Of a DNA stretch of 64,000 nucleotides, positions 41,421 to 53,889 are shown in pieces. This DNA is from Cepaea nemoralis (lineage: Eukaryota > Mollusca > Gastropoda > Stylommatophora > Helicidae), in the NCBI GenBank assembly GCA_014155875.1, contig JACEFZ010001360.1:183943-247942 (forward strand). Reading direction: 5' to 3'. The notes beneath the pieces were generated by a model. It searched no databases and had not been told where the DNA came from. It saw nothing but the letters and a program-made list of their open reading frames with translations. Both the position numbers and the translations under genes were made by a program. Within the stretch, counting starts at the first letter, position 1, and each line of letters opens with the position of its first letter.

Positions 41421-41776
41421 CATAATGAGAGCAACATACTGCAAAAAACCTGCTATATGATGATGAATATGTGATCATTTTAGTAGTCAGCTTTTAGAAC
41501 AGTTTGTGTCACTTTTAAATCACCGGTGTACCCATCTTTAGAACAATCATGTCTAAACTGAATTCATTCACAGTGAATGAGTTTGATTGAATCTCCTGGT
41601 TCAGGAAGGAATTGGGGGAAGACACGATGGTGTTCCACAGGCTGGAGGAGAAACAGCAGATATTTTTATTGTGACAGACTTACTAAGTATGATGAGTAAG
41701 TTGAAGACAGGTATGCTTCGGGCAGAGTGACAGGCTTCCATTCAACAATAAAAAATTGAGGCCATTTGTTGGATTC

Positions 41777-42010
41777 TTCCCCCCCCCCCCCCCCCCAAAA
41801 AAAAATGCTGATGTGGTGGAAAATGAGCAGGTGGGCAGATTAGCTTGGTCAGCACACCTTGGTGGGGTATTGGTGCATGATAAAGCAGACGTGGTCGATG
41901 CCCTTTGGGATCTTGTGTATAATGCAGAAGAACAGATATATTATCACAGCTTGGAGCGAATGGTGCTGCAGGGAGTGGCCAAAACTCTGAGGAAAGGCCC
42001 TAAGCCATTT
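41777..42010 (+). pseudogene. Type B LINE RNase H fragment
   Basis: After a run of C then A (41779-41805), the frame reads NEQVGRLAWSAHLGGVLVHD, matching NEQADRLAGSAELGGVLIHD of type B, then ALWDLVYNAEEQIYYHSLER. It ends at about 42010, next to the left edge of duplicated segment copy 2. Confidence 0.65.
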
Positions 42011-42476
42011 GATAAAGCACATGATGGTGATCATATGAAGAATATAAAGATCACAATTTTCTCACTTCACTCCTGTGTGCACATTCTATGAATCTTTACA
42101 TGACCCTTTAGTACAGTTATAGATAAATCTCTCAAATCTATTACGTCTATCCTGAGTACAATTGTGTGCTGCCTTATATTACAACTTGCTACACAGTTAC
42201 AACAATAAAAACACCTGTGTATATTTTCTGTCTCTATAGAGTCATTCTCTGTAAATCTGACAGTGCATATATCACATTTATAAGGCTTCCATCTTGTACG
42301 TATTCTTTTCTGCCTTTAAATCATTACTTATTCTAAAGTTAAGAGCACACAATCTATATGTAATAGGTTTTTTTGCCAGAACATTTTCTGTCAAATGATT
42401 CTATTCCAGCACAATATATACATCTTTTCCTCAATCAAATGAGAATCAAATTATGGTGGTGGTGGTGGTGGTGGGG

Positions 42477-42509
<33 letters not shown>

Positions 42510-44589
42510 AGGAAACAGCCAATTTATTCTTCAAAATGTATTGCCTTTATTTTTAAGAAAATCTTAACAGTAATCATTCTGTAAATCTGTTGTAAAATCA
42601 GCCACAACCTGACATTATATAGCACTGACAGATTCTGCTCATTAGTTTGCCTTGACTGCACAAAACATACATTTCCATAAATTATCTTGATTAAATACAA
42701 TGCCACAAATTATCTTGATTTTGTTGTGTTAGCGTAACCACAATGAAAACATCTTGTATCTCACGTTCCGAGTGGTGACTGATGTGTGCCGTTCACTTTA
42801 AAGAATGGCATGTGAGTTAGCGTAACGCAACTGGGTGTATTCACCAGTAGCTGAAATGTGAAAAATAAGAAAACATGAGAGTTCTCACAATAAAAGCCTC
42901 CCTCAGTCACATCCAATGATTAAAGTTTATCCACCTTATGAGTAGAAAGTGTCCACTTGTAAAACCTGACACTCTTGCCAATCACATGTGTTTTATGTAT
43001 GCATGCCATCTGCGGTCACAGGTGTAAAGGAATTAACACTTGATACCAGATTTCTTTAACATTATCAGTTAGTGTCAGCATAATTTAGCCAGCATAGCTG
43101 GTACTCTTGAATGTAACCCGGTGTCATGAATCTCAGCAAAATAATTTTACTTTAGCTTACCTTCATTCTCACAAAACAAATTAGGTTGGTCTAATTTCTC
43201 TTCAACTGTAATTGTCTGGATCATATCTTCATCATTTGTATGTTCACAAGGCACCTAAACCAACAATTTGATAATATAGAAATCAGAAAGTGTAATAGAA
43301 TAATCAGGTTATATAATTAAGTTTGCTCTTCTATAAATGAAAATGTTCTTTCCTTTGATTTCAGTTATCTGATCATTTTTATGTGCACTTCATTAAGTTA
43401 ATTCATTGCACATTGCACTGGTGTTATTAATTTTTTCAATTCTTTCAAACATCTGATGTTTCTATGCAGTTTATTGTATATGTATAGGTTGCTGGGTATG
43501 GACAGAGTATAATGTGCACTACAGGCTGACATACGGACTGAGGAATCAATATGTCTCAGACTGTTAAAATGATACAATACTTGTGGCAGTAGTAAACAGG
43601 ACCACCGACAGGACAACATAGATGCATTCATAATCAGTGCACCACAGAAACAATAAACATGTAGTATAATCTTGGAAGAATATATTCATCTGATTCCTTG
43701 TGGTCCTTTAGCTCTACAGTCAGAACTTCTTTGGTTGTAGGCATAAAGCAGTAGCTTATAGTGCTTCATTCTCACAAGATGTCCAAACTACTTTAGTTGT
43801 TTCCCTGCAAATACAGTGTACATTTGCTTAAGTAATATGACCACACCTGGGTGTGCCTGAATGCTATGATATTTATACTAGATAGTCAATTAATCAACTT
43901 AATTTATTTTCTAAAAAGTGCACTTTTCCTGGAGACTGAAGAAGCAAACAGCAGCTGACAGATATTAAAAACCTGTTCAATGTTAATGTAGAGACAGTAA
44001 GGATCAGGTTTGAATAGATCCATTGGACAAACTAATTAATGAACAAAATTATTAGATTTTGGTTTTTACAAATTAAAGACACATGCAATCTGTAATAGGA
44101 ATGTGAGTGTCAATGCCTATATAATTAGTACAAGAGAAGTGCATATGTTTACTGAATACAATACCTCAGCATTATCAATGTAAATGGGTAGTCTATGATC
44201 AAGACAGTCACCTCCTGCTTTCACCTGACATCTTTCCCCACCTGGACAAATTACAGGTTGTGATTATAATGGTGAATAATATTTATAATAGTAATTATTT
44301 ATAGGTAAAGCATTCTATATATGACTCTGTGATGCCACTTAACAAAAGCAAACAGTATTTGTGCCCTGTGAATGTTACCAGGAAACTTTAGATACAGGGC
44401 AACTGTACTATTGTGACTTTTAAACTGATTCACATTCTACATGTACATGACGGCGAACACTGCTGATCTGGAAGAATCAAGTTCCAGTTAGTCAGTGTTA
44501 CATTTGAAATATTTATAAAATAAATTCCTAGATAGAAATACTTTGTTATACTTTTGACATTGCACAGAATTAGACTGACCAATACCCCC

Positions 44590-44906
44590 TGTGGCATCCT
44601 TAGAAATGAAAAGGCACATGAGTTGGCAAAGGCTAGAGGAAACCTCAAACAGCCCTATCCATCCCAGTGCTTTAGGGAAGTAAGAACACTACTAAAGTGA
44701 TTTATGAGGATACATTTGGTGGCAAGAAAACAAAAACTTCAGACAGAACATGGCAGTGTAAATTATCTTGGCAGAAACATGCAGACCAGAATCTTCAAAC
44801 TCAGAACATTACAAACTCTGAGCACACCTGCACTGAAGGGGTATCACTGAGCCTGCTACTTGCAAATGTGGAGAACTAAAGCAAACCACAAAGTATGCCT
44901 AACAAG
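44590..44906 (+). pseudogene. LINE RNase H fragment, left of the LTR element
   Basis: The plus strand reads GILRNEKAHELAKARGNLKQ, matching the GNExADxLAKxG box, then decayed frames with QTRIFKLRT-like and SACYLQMW-like tails. The LTR retrotransposon is inserted at 44906/44907, and the LINE resumes at 51745. Confidence 0.6.
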
Positions 44907-45519
44907 TGTCAACAACCAATGTTTCAGGCATCATAGGATTACTTCTCCCACACCACACAAGAAACTTGCAAGTCGTGTGAGAGGAAATGAATGATACATT
45001 TTATTGCCGTTGGCTCTTTACATTTACAAAACAGTCGCTATCAAATCACACACAAAGCCACAGAATTGCCTATCACTAGTTTCCTACCCTATTGCTAATC
45101 TCTATCTATTTGGCTACACAAAAACTTCTATCTATCCTAAACGATGTGCTCGCTACGAAGTCAGTCCCCAGTCTCACTTTCCTACTTCGCGTGGCTACAC
45201 AGCACGCGGAAGGACCTTGTTGCGTCCTTCGGCTTTTTGCGTGCTGTCACTCTCAGCACGCTTATCGTAGCCGTCTCCTATTGAGTGGCAATCGTGGCTA
45301 TCACGTAGGCGTGATTCTGTCGTGACCAGAGTGCTAACTATCTGGTCGACGCCTCCGTGTCTCATGAGAGAACTAGTTAATAGTCCCCCTTTTTTATCAC
45401 CTACCCTGCCCTTATTTCGGGGCACTGTGTTACCTCTGATCTACTTGAGGTTGACCACTCTTCCCGGTGGTCTTCTATCTTGAGGCACACCTCAGACCTA
45501 TAGGTTTCAGTCTTTGACA
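44907..45519 (-). repeat. 3' LTR of the Gypsy element
   Basis: 613 bp, nearly identical to 51126-51739. Differences are one T-run length, two substitutions (CGGCTT/CGGCTC and TATTTCGG/TATATCGG) and a small cluster near 45243 (GCTGTCAC versus CCTGTACAC). Confidence 0.95.
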
Positions 45520-45523
45520 CACA

Positions 45524-45535
45524 CCCTCCCCTCCT
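45524..45535 (-). promoter_or_regulatory. Polypurine tract
   Basis: Minus strand AGGAGGGGAGGG, four bases from the 3' LTR; the expected plus-strand primer site of an LTR retrotransposon. Confidence 0.75.
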
Positions 45536-47738
45536 GTGTTGCGTCATCAACTTTGACTCATTGGTTGTGACGCAAGAGGTTTCTAAAAAATTAGTGTATC
45601 TAATTTTTGTCAAAGACTGTAGATAACCTGGCTTTGGGTAACTCAATAGACTTCTACTGACTGTTTTCACAATGTAGTATCACTTTACTTGGCTACTGGC
45701 AATCACCACAAACTTGTCTGGTTGGCGTGAGCCCTCTTCTCAATCGCAATATTATATTAATTAGAGGTGTGTCTGAACCGGACCGTTGTCTTATAAGACC
45801 TGCCCTCAAATAGTAAATTAACTCACTACCCATACAAAGTTGACTTTCTTAGGGTCAACACATGAATTGCTTCATGTCCCCCATATAATATTAAACAACC
45901 ATTACACAAGCTGTGTGCGACAGGCTTTACCTATTTTGCTTCCGCGTGTAAAGTTATCTTTCACTGTTAAGTTAGTGTTTCGTTGTCTATTATGTTCCCT
46001 GACCCGGAGTTATCTCCCTTTGATCTACAAAAAATGTATGCAATTTATATGTTTGTTTTTCTGGATGTTTGCGTGTTTGGATGTAATTTATAATATAGTC
46101 TAACTTCTAACATGTGTATCTAACTATCATGTGTATGTACGTTAGTTTTCAAGTGCCATAATTCGGTTAAATGTGGCCACAAACACGTGTATAACACAAA
46201 TTCGTGACTACGTTTCCGTCTTATGAGACTTAAAATACTTTTTCTAATATCTATACTAAACTACACACCACACATTCACGACAGCACATTTTCAACATTG
46301 AAAGCAAACATTTGACGCAGACAAAAAATAAACAGTCGCGTTGAGCGGCAGAAAAATTCCGCTGACTGATCTCACTCTCCCTTGTATATTTTACATTTGT
46401 TCTCACTTTCACACTTCTGTCGTACATCTTTTACCCTTACTTCTGTCACACATCTTTTACCCTCACAATTATTTAAAAACCTTGGAGTGACACTGTACAA
46501 GTTTGGCTCAGTTTGACAAGTTGAGCTTAATGACTGTGCGTAAATTGCTGCACGAGTCATATATTTACAACATATTTACATGTAAGAGAAAGGGTTGATG
46601 GTTTATACCCTGGTATTATTAACCACTATATTCTACTGAAATAATACTCTAAATACTGATATACTAATACTAGTTCTATAAATATGTATTTAATGTGTTA
46701 TCTATTTTAATTTATTTTGTCACATTAATCCTAAGATACGCTTACATTAATCCTAATATTTATCTAATTTAAGGGATGTAATCTAACTATTTAAAATGAA
46801 ATTGATGTGCGATGAGTTATGTACCTTTCTGAAATGGGTAATGTGAAATGTAATAAATTATGTACCTTTCTAACATGGGTAATGTGAAAATATAACACAA
46901 TTATAAATAATGTTTTTAAATGAAAAAACTATATGATTGATATTCTTACTCTAAATGGTGTAAATGATGTATGTTTAATTGTATAATCTTTTTATCCTAT
47001 TACGGTGTAAACTAATCACAATACTAAATGATCCTGTTTGTTAAATGGACTGGTTCATTAAGATGGAATGAACTCAAATGAAATGAAACAAAGTGAAATG
47101 TAATAAACTAAATGGTACTCTTACTACCTAAACTTTTTATTCTAGTTTATAATTAGCTGTTATTACTTTTAACTTACTATCCTATTCTACTTTTAAGGTA
47201 AGAAAGTGGGTAAAGTAATGATCTATCTAAACTACTAAAAAAAAATGAAAAATATTATACTATATTAAAACGTTATAATACATATCACAATAAGTATTTA
47301 TATACATGGTATTTAAATATCTCAGGTTAGTCGTTGCCCTAATGTTCAGAAATTGCTTTTATTGGCATATTATATATTCACACTTGTCCTGGGTATATTA
47401 AATACATTGCACAGTCATACTTGTGTCTTATTGGTATTGCACCTGTAGAGTTCGCTTGTGTCGTAGACCAGTATTTTCGTGTCTGTATTTATGTACTGTT
47501 CTGACACTGTTTTTCTCTGCTTAACACAAATGATTCACCGGAACACATATGGAGCTTAGTAAATAACGAGCTGTCCCAGTTCACACGGTGATATATTTGT
47601 TCTCGGAGCACAGTTCTTCTATTGATGTCTACGGATATATGGTAGTTCACTGTTCTTAGTACCTAGTTCAGCACATAATGTCTATGTATTCATAAAATAT
47701 TTCACATAGAATATTCTAATGTACTAAGTTAACATCTA
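45536..47738 (-). other. Long non-coding 3' region of the Gypsy element
   Basis: AT-rich sequence between the RNase H stop and the polypurine tract, with no ORF that resembles envelope, gag or any known protein. Unusual in size; it could be captured or rearranged DNA, or a displaced and decayed gag. Confidence 0.5.
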
Positions 47739-48596
47739 TTACTCTACAATCTTATGTGGAATATCTGGTATTTCTACCTCAGATGATCGACTAAGTGTAT
47801 CAGCCAGAATGTTGTCCTTACCCTTAATATGCTTTATACTAAAAGTATAATTTTGTAGTATTAGCGACCACCTGTATATACGGTAATTCCGATGCACACC
47901 AATTTGTATGACCGTGATTGGGGAGTTGTCAGTCTGGACAACGAAGTGAACACCCAATAGAAATCGATGAAGCTTCCTCACCGCATAGATGACGCTTAGG
48001 GCTTCCAACTCTGATATGGAATATCTGGACTCAGCAGGTGTGATCTTACGGCTCACATAGCAAATCGGATGGAAGATGCCATCATAAAATTGGCCTAGTA
48101 CTGCAGCGATGGAGATTCTGCTGGCATCTGTCCTAAGATAATAAACGAGCCTAGGATTAGGCAAGCGGAGGATTGGTACATTACTAAACAGGATTTTCAA
48201 TTTTGACAATGCAGAAATTAATAATGCATCTTTGACATCTAATTTTACAGATGCTTTTAACACATTTGAAAATACACTTGTAATTTCAGCTAAGTTTGGT
48301 ATGAATTTGCTATAGTAATTTACTAACCCCAAAAGGCTTCTGACCTGCTTCTTTGTGGTAGGCATGGTCAGGTTCATAATTTTGGTAATAATTCTATTGT
48401 CAGTCTTTAGTTGACCTTGTGAAATGACATGACCCAAAAAATCCATTTCTTTTAGGCCCAATTCGACTTTGCTCGGTTTGACAGTGAGACTGAAGAGTCG
48501 CAACCTGTCGAAGACATGTCTTAGTTTCAGTAAGTGTGTTGTCCAGTCATCAGTATGGACACATATATCATCTATATAAGTCACTGTATTCGTCAC
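47739..48596 (-). pseudogene. Gypsy RT C-terminal half and RNase H
   Basis: The 285-aa ORF starts VTYIDDICVHTDDW (RT YxDD box) and continues EMDFLGHVISQ and QVRSLLGLVNYYSKFIPNLA. RNase H follows: YLRTDASRISIAAVLGQF, ISELEALSVIYAVRKLHRFL and FVVQTDNSPITVIQ (catalytic Asp, Glu, Asp), ending IKGKDNILADTLSRSSE. It is separated from the upstream RT part by an in-frame TGA at about 48643 (FGL*NAPATF). Confidence 0.85.
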
Positions 48597-48639
48597 TCTA
48601 TGAAGTAGATCTCTAGTTAAGCGTACGAAAGTGGCAGGA

Positions 48640-49040
48640 GCGTTTCAAAGTCCGAAAGGAAGAAAACGCCACTCGTATAGTCCTAAAGGTGTTGAAAAAG
48701 CAGTAAGGTGAATGGATTGAGTCTGCATAGGGACCTGCCAATATCCCTTAGTAAGATCTAATTTAGAAAAGATTTTGGAGGTGGACATGTCAAGAATAAG
48801 ATCTTCGCAGGAAGGAATTGGTTCTGCGTCGATCTTAGTGACGTTGTTGAGTTTTCTATAGTCCACACACAGACGAATTGTGGAGTCTTTTTTCTTAACT
48901 AGGACGATTGGAAAGGAGTACTCAGATGTAGATTTCTGGATGATCCCACTAGCTTCTAAATTAAGAATTTCCTTATTTAGATTTTCCCTATAGCTGAGTG
49001 GGATGAGTACGGCCTGCATTTAATAGGCTTAGAGTCCGAA
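48640..49040 (-). pseudogene. Gypsy RT N-terminal half
   Basis: The ORF 48645-49019 encodes IPLSYRENLNKEILNLEASG, then VLVKKKDSTIRLCVDYRKLN, SKIFSKLDLTKGYWQ and WRFLPFGL. It directly follows the pre-RT segment PGRTDRIKHSILL..KPIKCRPY in another frame, so one frameshift lies near 49000-49020. Confidence 0.85.
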
Positions 49041-50255
49041 AGAAGAATGGAGTGCTTGATCCTGTCCGTCCTACCTGGAATGTCAGAAAATATGTCTTTA
49101 TACTCTGTCACTAATTCTATTAATTGTCGTCGTTGACTGTCTGTTAGTCCCTGTTCTATCCGTATGCTATCTAATGTAGCAGTCTTGTCTACAATAGGAA
49201 CAGGTAGTTCCATTCCGTCGTCGTCTACCTGATTCAGTACGGTGGTGGTGCTAAGTGCGTATTCTGTATTCTCGCTAAGTGTATGCATCTCGTCGGATAT
49301 GCCAGTCTCGCTAACTAGTGTAGTTGCGTTGTGTATGTCTGTCGTCTGATCACTAGGTGTGGGTGCACTGTGTTCGTCTGTCTCTACTTCTGTCTCTTGT
49401 CGTGAAAAGTAAGGTTTCAACATGTTGACATGGAATATCTTTAAGTGTCCGTTTATTGATATTTCATAGTCAACATCTGAAATTTTACGTACCACCTTGA
49501 ATGGCCCTTGCCATGAGGTCAATAATAAATTTCGTTTATCTGGAAGTAACAGAAGTATGTCTTGATCTGGTTCAAAATCAATTGTTCTCGCACCTTTGTT
49601 GGCGTATTGGCGGTAGATTTGACCATTCCTCTCCAAAGCTGCCTTAGCTATGATACACGATTTCATGATTTTATCTTGTGTTTCTGTCACCATTTCATAA
49701 GGTGTTTTTGGGGTTGGAATTTCAATGGAATTAGTTATTACCTGATGATAAATGGTTAGGGGTCCACGTGGGTTAGCCCCGTACACTAATTCAAACGGTG
49801 AGAAACCCGTGCTTGAATGGGGAATCTCCCGATAGGCGAACAGCACTGTTGGTAACAGTGTATCCCAATCAGCTGGGTTTTCTGCTGTTACCTTAGCCAG
49901 CATATGCTTAAGATCTCCGTTAATTTTCTCTACTATCCCATTGCTGGCTGGATGGTAAGCTGTTGTAAAATGCTGTTTAATCCCTAACATTTTTGTAAGG
50001 GCTTGCGTTGCAGCCGATATGAATTGAGTTCCACGATCGGATAAGATGGTACGTGGAAATCCGAATCATGAGAACAGGTGTAGAAATACATTGGCAACGT
50101 CTTTGGAGGTGATGTATTTCAAAGCTACTGCCTCAACCCACCTTGAACATAGGTCGACCATCGTTAATATGAAGCGATTTCCTTCCTCAGGAACAACCAT
50201 TAGGCAACACAGGTCACCTCGTTTGGCACTTCGGCACTACACACGAGTTTTCTAA
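48977..50255 (-). pseudogene. Gypsy integrase fused upstream of the RT start
   Basis: Reading from 50255: MVVPEEGNRF, VDLCSRWVEAVAL (first Asp), a TGA stop near 50068, PRTILSDRGTQFISAATQAL (second Asp) and TTAYHPASNGIVEKINGDLK (Glu). The C-terminal WQGPFKVVRKI and IFHVNMLKPYF form a GPY/F-like module. The same 337-aa ORF then runs through a Thr/Ser-rich stretch into EYKDIFSDIPGRTDRIKHSI, the region normally found just before Gypsy RT. This single ORF proves the IN-then-RT order. The integrase HHCC finger is absent. Confidence 0.85.
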
Positions 50256-51097
50256 CCAGCTGTTGTTCACCCTGGTTCACAGAGCAGCAACAATTAACAA
50301 ATTGTAAACGACAAATAAATTTTCGACAATTTGGTACAATCACAATGACATGCCCACGAACAAACAGAATATAGTTTACTTAATATTTAATGTCAATGTC
50401 CTGTCTTCGTTCTAACGTTTTATGCCTTTCGTTACTAACCTAGTTTAATCTATGGAAGTGTTGTGCAGACCAAGTCTAATTTGCATAGCCAAAAGTAGTG
50501 CCATCGTGACGGTAAACAAATAGAAAAAGTACGAAAAAAATTCAATAACTGCTTTCAAATAAATAAAAATATAATAATAATGTTTAAATAAATAAATATA
50601 TTCATTCACTAACTTAAATAAACAAATAATAGTTAATATAAAGCAAAGATTCAGGCGGGCAGCAGCTTGGCGATTTGTAAACAACGAGATGCTGAATGCC
50701 AATGGCGTAACACAACTGCGTGTCAATCGTAATACGTCAGAGGCGCAGCGCTATTTTTAGCTTGCAAAAATCGATAATGTTGCTGGCATGTGTATCGCTC
50801 CGCCATGAATCATATTTGATAATTATTCATAAACAAATAAGTAATTACATAAATAACTGAAAGAAAATAATAATATCAATACTTACAACTTCAAAGAACA
50901 CATGATTTAAGTATTTAATATTTCAATAAGCATAAATAAACATTATTTCGTCACGATAGGCACAGTTTAGCTCGCAACTCGTTCTAGTCTGCACACGTCA
51001 TCAGTCACTGACACAAATTAAACCTTGTAATTCACTATTCGTAACCTTAGTCTAGAGCCGTGGGTAAGTGTTATAGCTTGAACATTTGTCCAAGCCA
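50256..51097 (-). other. Gypsy leader without gag
   Basis: AT-rich sequence between the primer site and the integrase remnant. The only ORF (50445-50726) is hydrophobic and does not resemble gag. Gag, protease and the integrase N-terminus seem deleted or replaced. Confidence 0.5.
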
Positions 51098-51111
51098 CAC
51101 TTCTGACACCA
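51098..51111 (-). promoter_or_regulatory. Primer-binding site
   Basis: Minus strand TGGTGTCAGAAGTG, 14 bases from the 5' LTR. This sequence starts with the TGG expected opposite a tRNA CCA end and is used as a primer site in many Gypsy elements; I believe it fits tRNA-Leu. Confidence 0.6.
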
Positions 51112-51125
51112 CATTAATCCTCGCC

Positions 51126-51739
51126 TGTCAACAACCAATGTTTCAGGCATCATAGGATTACTTCTCCCACACCACACAAGAAACTTGCAAGTCGTGTGAG
51201 AGGAAATGAATGATACATTTTATTGCCGTTGGCTCTTTACATTTACAAAACAGTCGCTATCAAATCACACACAAAGCCACAGAATTGCCTATCACTAGTT
51301 TCCTACCCTATTGCTAATCTCTATCTATTTGGCTACACAAAAACTTCTATCTATCCTAAACGATGTGCTCGCTACGAAGTCAGTCCCCAGTCTCACTTTC
51401 CTACTTCGCGTGGCTACACAGCACGCGGAAGGACCTTGTTGCGTCCTTCGGCTCTTTGCGTGCCTGTACACTCTCAGCACGCTTATCGTAGCCGTCTCCT
51501 ATTGAGTGGCAATCGTGGCTATCACGTAGGCGTGATTCTGTCGTGACCAGAGTGCTAACTATCTGGTCGACGCCTCCGTGTCTCATGAGAGAACTAGTTA
51601 ATAGTCCCCCTTTTTATCACCTACCCTGCCCTTATATCGGGGCACTGTGTTACCTCTGATCTACTTGAGGTTGACCACTCTTCCCGGTGGTCTTCTATCT
51701 TGAGGCACACCTCAGACCTATAGGTTTCAGTCTTTGACA
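51126..51739 (-). repeat. 5' LTR of the Gypsy element
   Basis: 614 bp. On the coding (minus) strand it begins TGTCAAAGAC and ends GGTTGTTGACA, followed by the leader. About 99% identical to 44907-45519. Confidence 0.95.
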
Positions 51740-51744
51740 ACAAG

Positions 51745-51870
51745 ACTGCCTTGACATTCAAGTCAGGATCACAAGTGCAGCCCTTCAAGACTAACTTTAG
51801 GGGAATGGTGGAGATCTCAAGCAAACAGTCGTATATATGACCCATTCTGAAGTAGACGCTTATATCTGAA
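51745..51870 (+). pseudogene. LINE RNase H fragment, right of the LTR element
   Basis: The plus strand contains a LINE-like end, GMVEISSKQ/EDLKQTVVYM-type sequence, ending near 51860. It matches the usual last residues of RNase-H LINEs and completes the fragment at 44590-44906. 51871-52190 is unassigned. Confidence 0.45.
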
Positions 51871-52194
51871 GAAGTCTTTTACTTTCAGATTATGTGTTGT
51901 TTCATCTCTTGTTAAACAGCTTGTTTTCATACACAAAATAGGCAAATAGCTACTTGTATTTTATAGCTATATTATTCTTCTGATCTTTATTCCCCATTGA
52001 AGCACAGGCTCTCAACAAGCTCATGTCAAGCTATTCTAACTTTTGCTATCTCCTGCAGTTCCTTGCATCTGGTAGGTACAGTGTTACTATGCTTTGCTCC
52101 CGTTATATATTCTTTGCTCCCGTTATAGGCCCCAATAACATAGGTGAATCAGTAACGCACAGGTCAATAGTTAGCTATATTGGTGGAAAGTTTT

Positions 52195-52735
52195 CAATTT
52201 TTAAAATCATTTGTAGAAAACTGATGTTGATAAAACAAAAATCATGGCAATTGTACAGACAGAAATAAAATCAAAGATCTATATTATAAATGAACAACTA
52301 AAGGGATTTCACATAAATAGGCAGCATGATTTGATTTAGTGGAAAAATATGTGCAGAAAAACATGCACTAAGGCCAGCCTGATCATTGCATAGATGTCAC
52401 TATGTATTACAGAGCAAACAAATATAGTCTTGTTCAACGATTTTCCTTTCCACTGTATGCCTGTCGGCAACAGAAAACCAATTGTAAGAAATTATGATAA
52501 AGGAAACAAGTTGGTGTATTACTAGTATTAGGCTTCACCAATAGACAACAAATAAAATGGTTTGGCCATGTAACATGAATACAAATCAACAGTGCATCAC
52601 AAAAAGTAACATCTCCCAGATACCACAGGAAAAATGCAAAAGGCTGTTCTCACAAAAGAGCATAACTGCATAAATGAAGCAATAAACACCACAATGCACG
52701 TGACTACATCACAGTACATATAGCTACACCAAGGT
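52195..52735 (+). pseudogene. Decayed LINE RT fragment
   Basis: KTDVDKTKIMAIVQTEIKSK resembles the RT box after the catalytic site. Farther on, GFTNRQQIKWFGHVT matches RRQQVKWFGHVTRL at 29236-29436. Frameshifts and stops throughout. Confidence 0.5.
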
Positions 52736-52751
52736 TTATGTCAAACACACA

Positions 52752-52777
52752 CCCCCCCCCCCCCCCCCCCCCCCCCC
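52752..52777. repeat. Poly-C run
   Basis: About 26 C residues after ACACAC. Similar long C or G runs occur near 30171, 41779 and 42479; their exact lengths may be unreliable. Confidence 0.9.
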
Positions 52778-53889
52778 AACTGTGTACATGACCATACTAC
52801 AGTATATGAGGCTCGTTCTAGAACTATATTCTAAAGCAAGCAGGAAAAGTGATAAATGAAATGGAGATTGTTGAAACATGAAATTAAATTGATAGTATTA
52901 TAAAAGCTTGCACAAGATATAACTTTCCACTAAATAGAAACTATTCTTATATTGTTAATTAAACAACTCTACGTAACCTTGCACACACAGTGGTACAGCA
53001 ATAATGTTTTAAAGACATTGCTTCGATGTAAGATAACAATTATGGATTATGTCACAATCTCTTTTGCAACAGAATGAGATTGGTCGTTGTCTAGATCCTG
53101 ATGCTCTTTCTATATCACTGCAGAGTGTAAGCTGGGTTAGCCCCGTGTCCCACAACACAAGTCATTACTGTAGTACACATCTATTAGTCACTGAACAAGA
53201 TTGCGAACAAGATTACCTCCGTCTATTATTTCTCAGGGCCGGTTAGCTTGTTTATATAGTACCACTTTCGCTTAGGTACATCACGCCCAATGTTAATGAA
53301 CCCAGGCATGTTACGGATTATATTCTTTGTTATAGCCATATACAAAGAAATTGTACAAACTGAAGCAAATATGCACGGGACGTGAGAATTAAAATATTGG
53401 CAACAAATTTACGAACACAAACTTACAAAGCTTGTCTTTCCTAGAAATGTATGAGGTCACAGTGCTTTCATCACTGACAGATGCTTCCTTCCACTGACTT
53501 CTCTGAGGATGTTCCTAGGTGATAAAATTAACTGATGAAACAATGCACAAATTCGAGTGTAGCAGAAACCAGCGTCAATTATAATAATAATAAATTTAGT
53601 AGTTTGATAAGAAGTCTTCTTCAATAGGCAAAGATGTCATGGAACACAGCTAAAAAGATTGTAACGGACTCTAGTTTATTCAACACAATGGCATGAAGTG
53701 AAACAAAGCTGTCTTTAATATCTGAAAGCACGAGTCAATTAACCAAGTAACTTTTTGCTTATTAATTCCTTTAAAACCTCAATTGAAGCAGCAAACATTT
53801 ATTGTCTAGAGCTGCACTTCACTGCCATAAATTTTATGTACAGAAGTACTGCATTAACTGCATTCCTAGAGAGTTGTAATGATCTACTT

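Larger units (their letters stand above)
44907..51739 (-). mobile_element. Ty3/Gypsy LTR retrotransposon with IN-RT order (Gmr1-like)
   Basis: A 6.83 kb element on the minus strand with two LTRs of about 613 bp, TGTCAA...TTGACA ends and a 5-bp target duplication ACAAG (44902-44906 and 51740-51744). From the 5' LTR (51126-51739): primer site, short non-coding leader, integrase, RT and RNase H, then about 2.2 kb of non-coding DNA, a polypurine tract and the 3' LTR. Integrase lies upstream of RT, the Copia-like order known in the Gmr1 group of Gypsy elements. No gag or protease and no integrase zinc finger are visible. The LTRs differ at about six positions, so insertion is recent, yet the pol region carries stops and frameshifts. 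Confidence 0.85.

Noticed and set aside
50445..50726. Candidate gag or envelope ORF in the Gypsy element
   Set aside because: Hydrophobic, no zinc knuckle, no capsid-like or envelope-like features; probably chance in AT-rich DNA.
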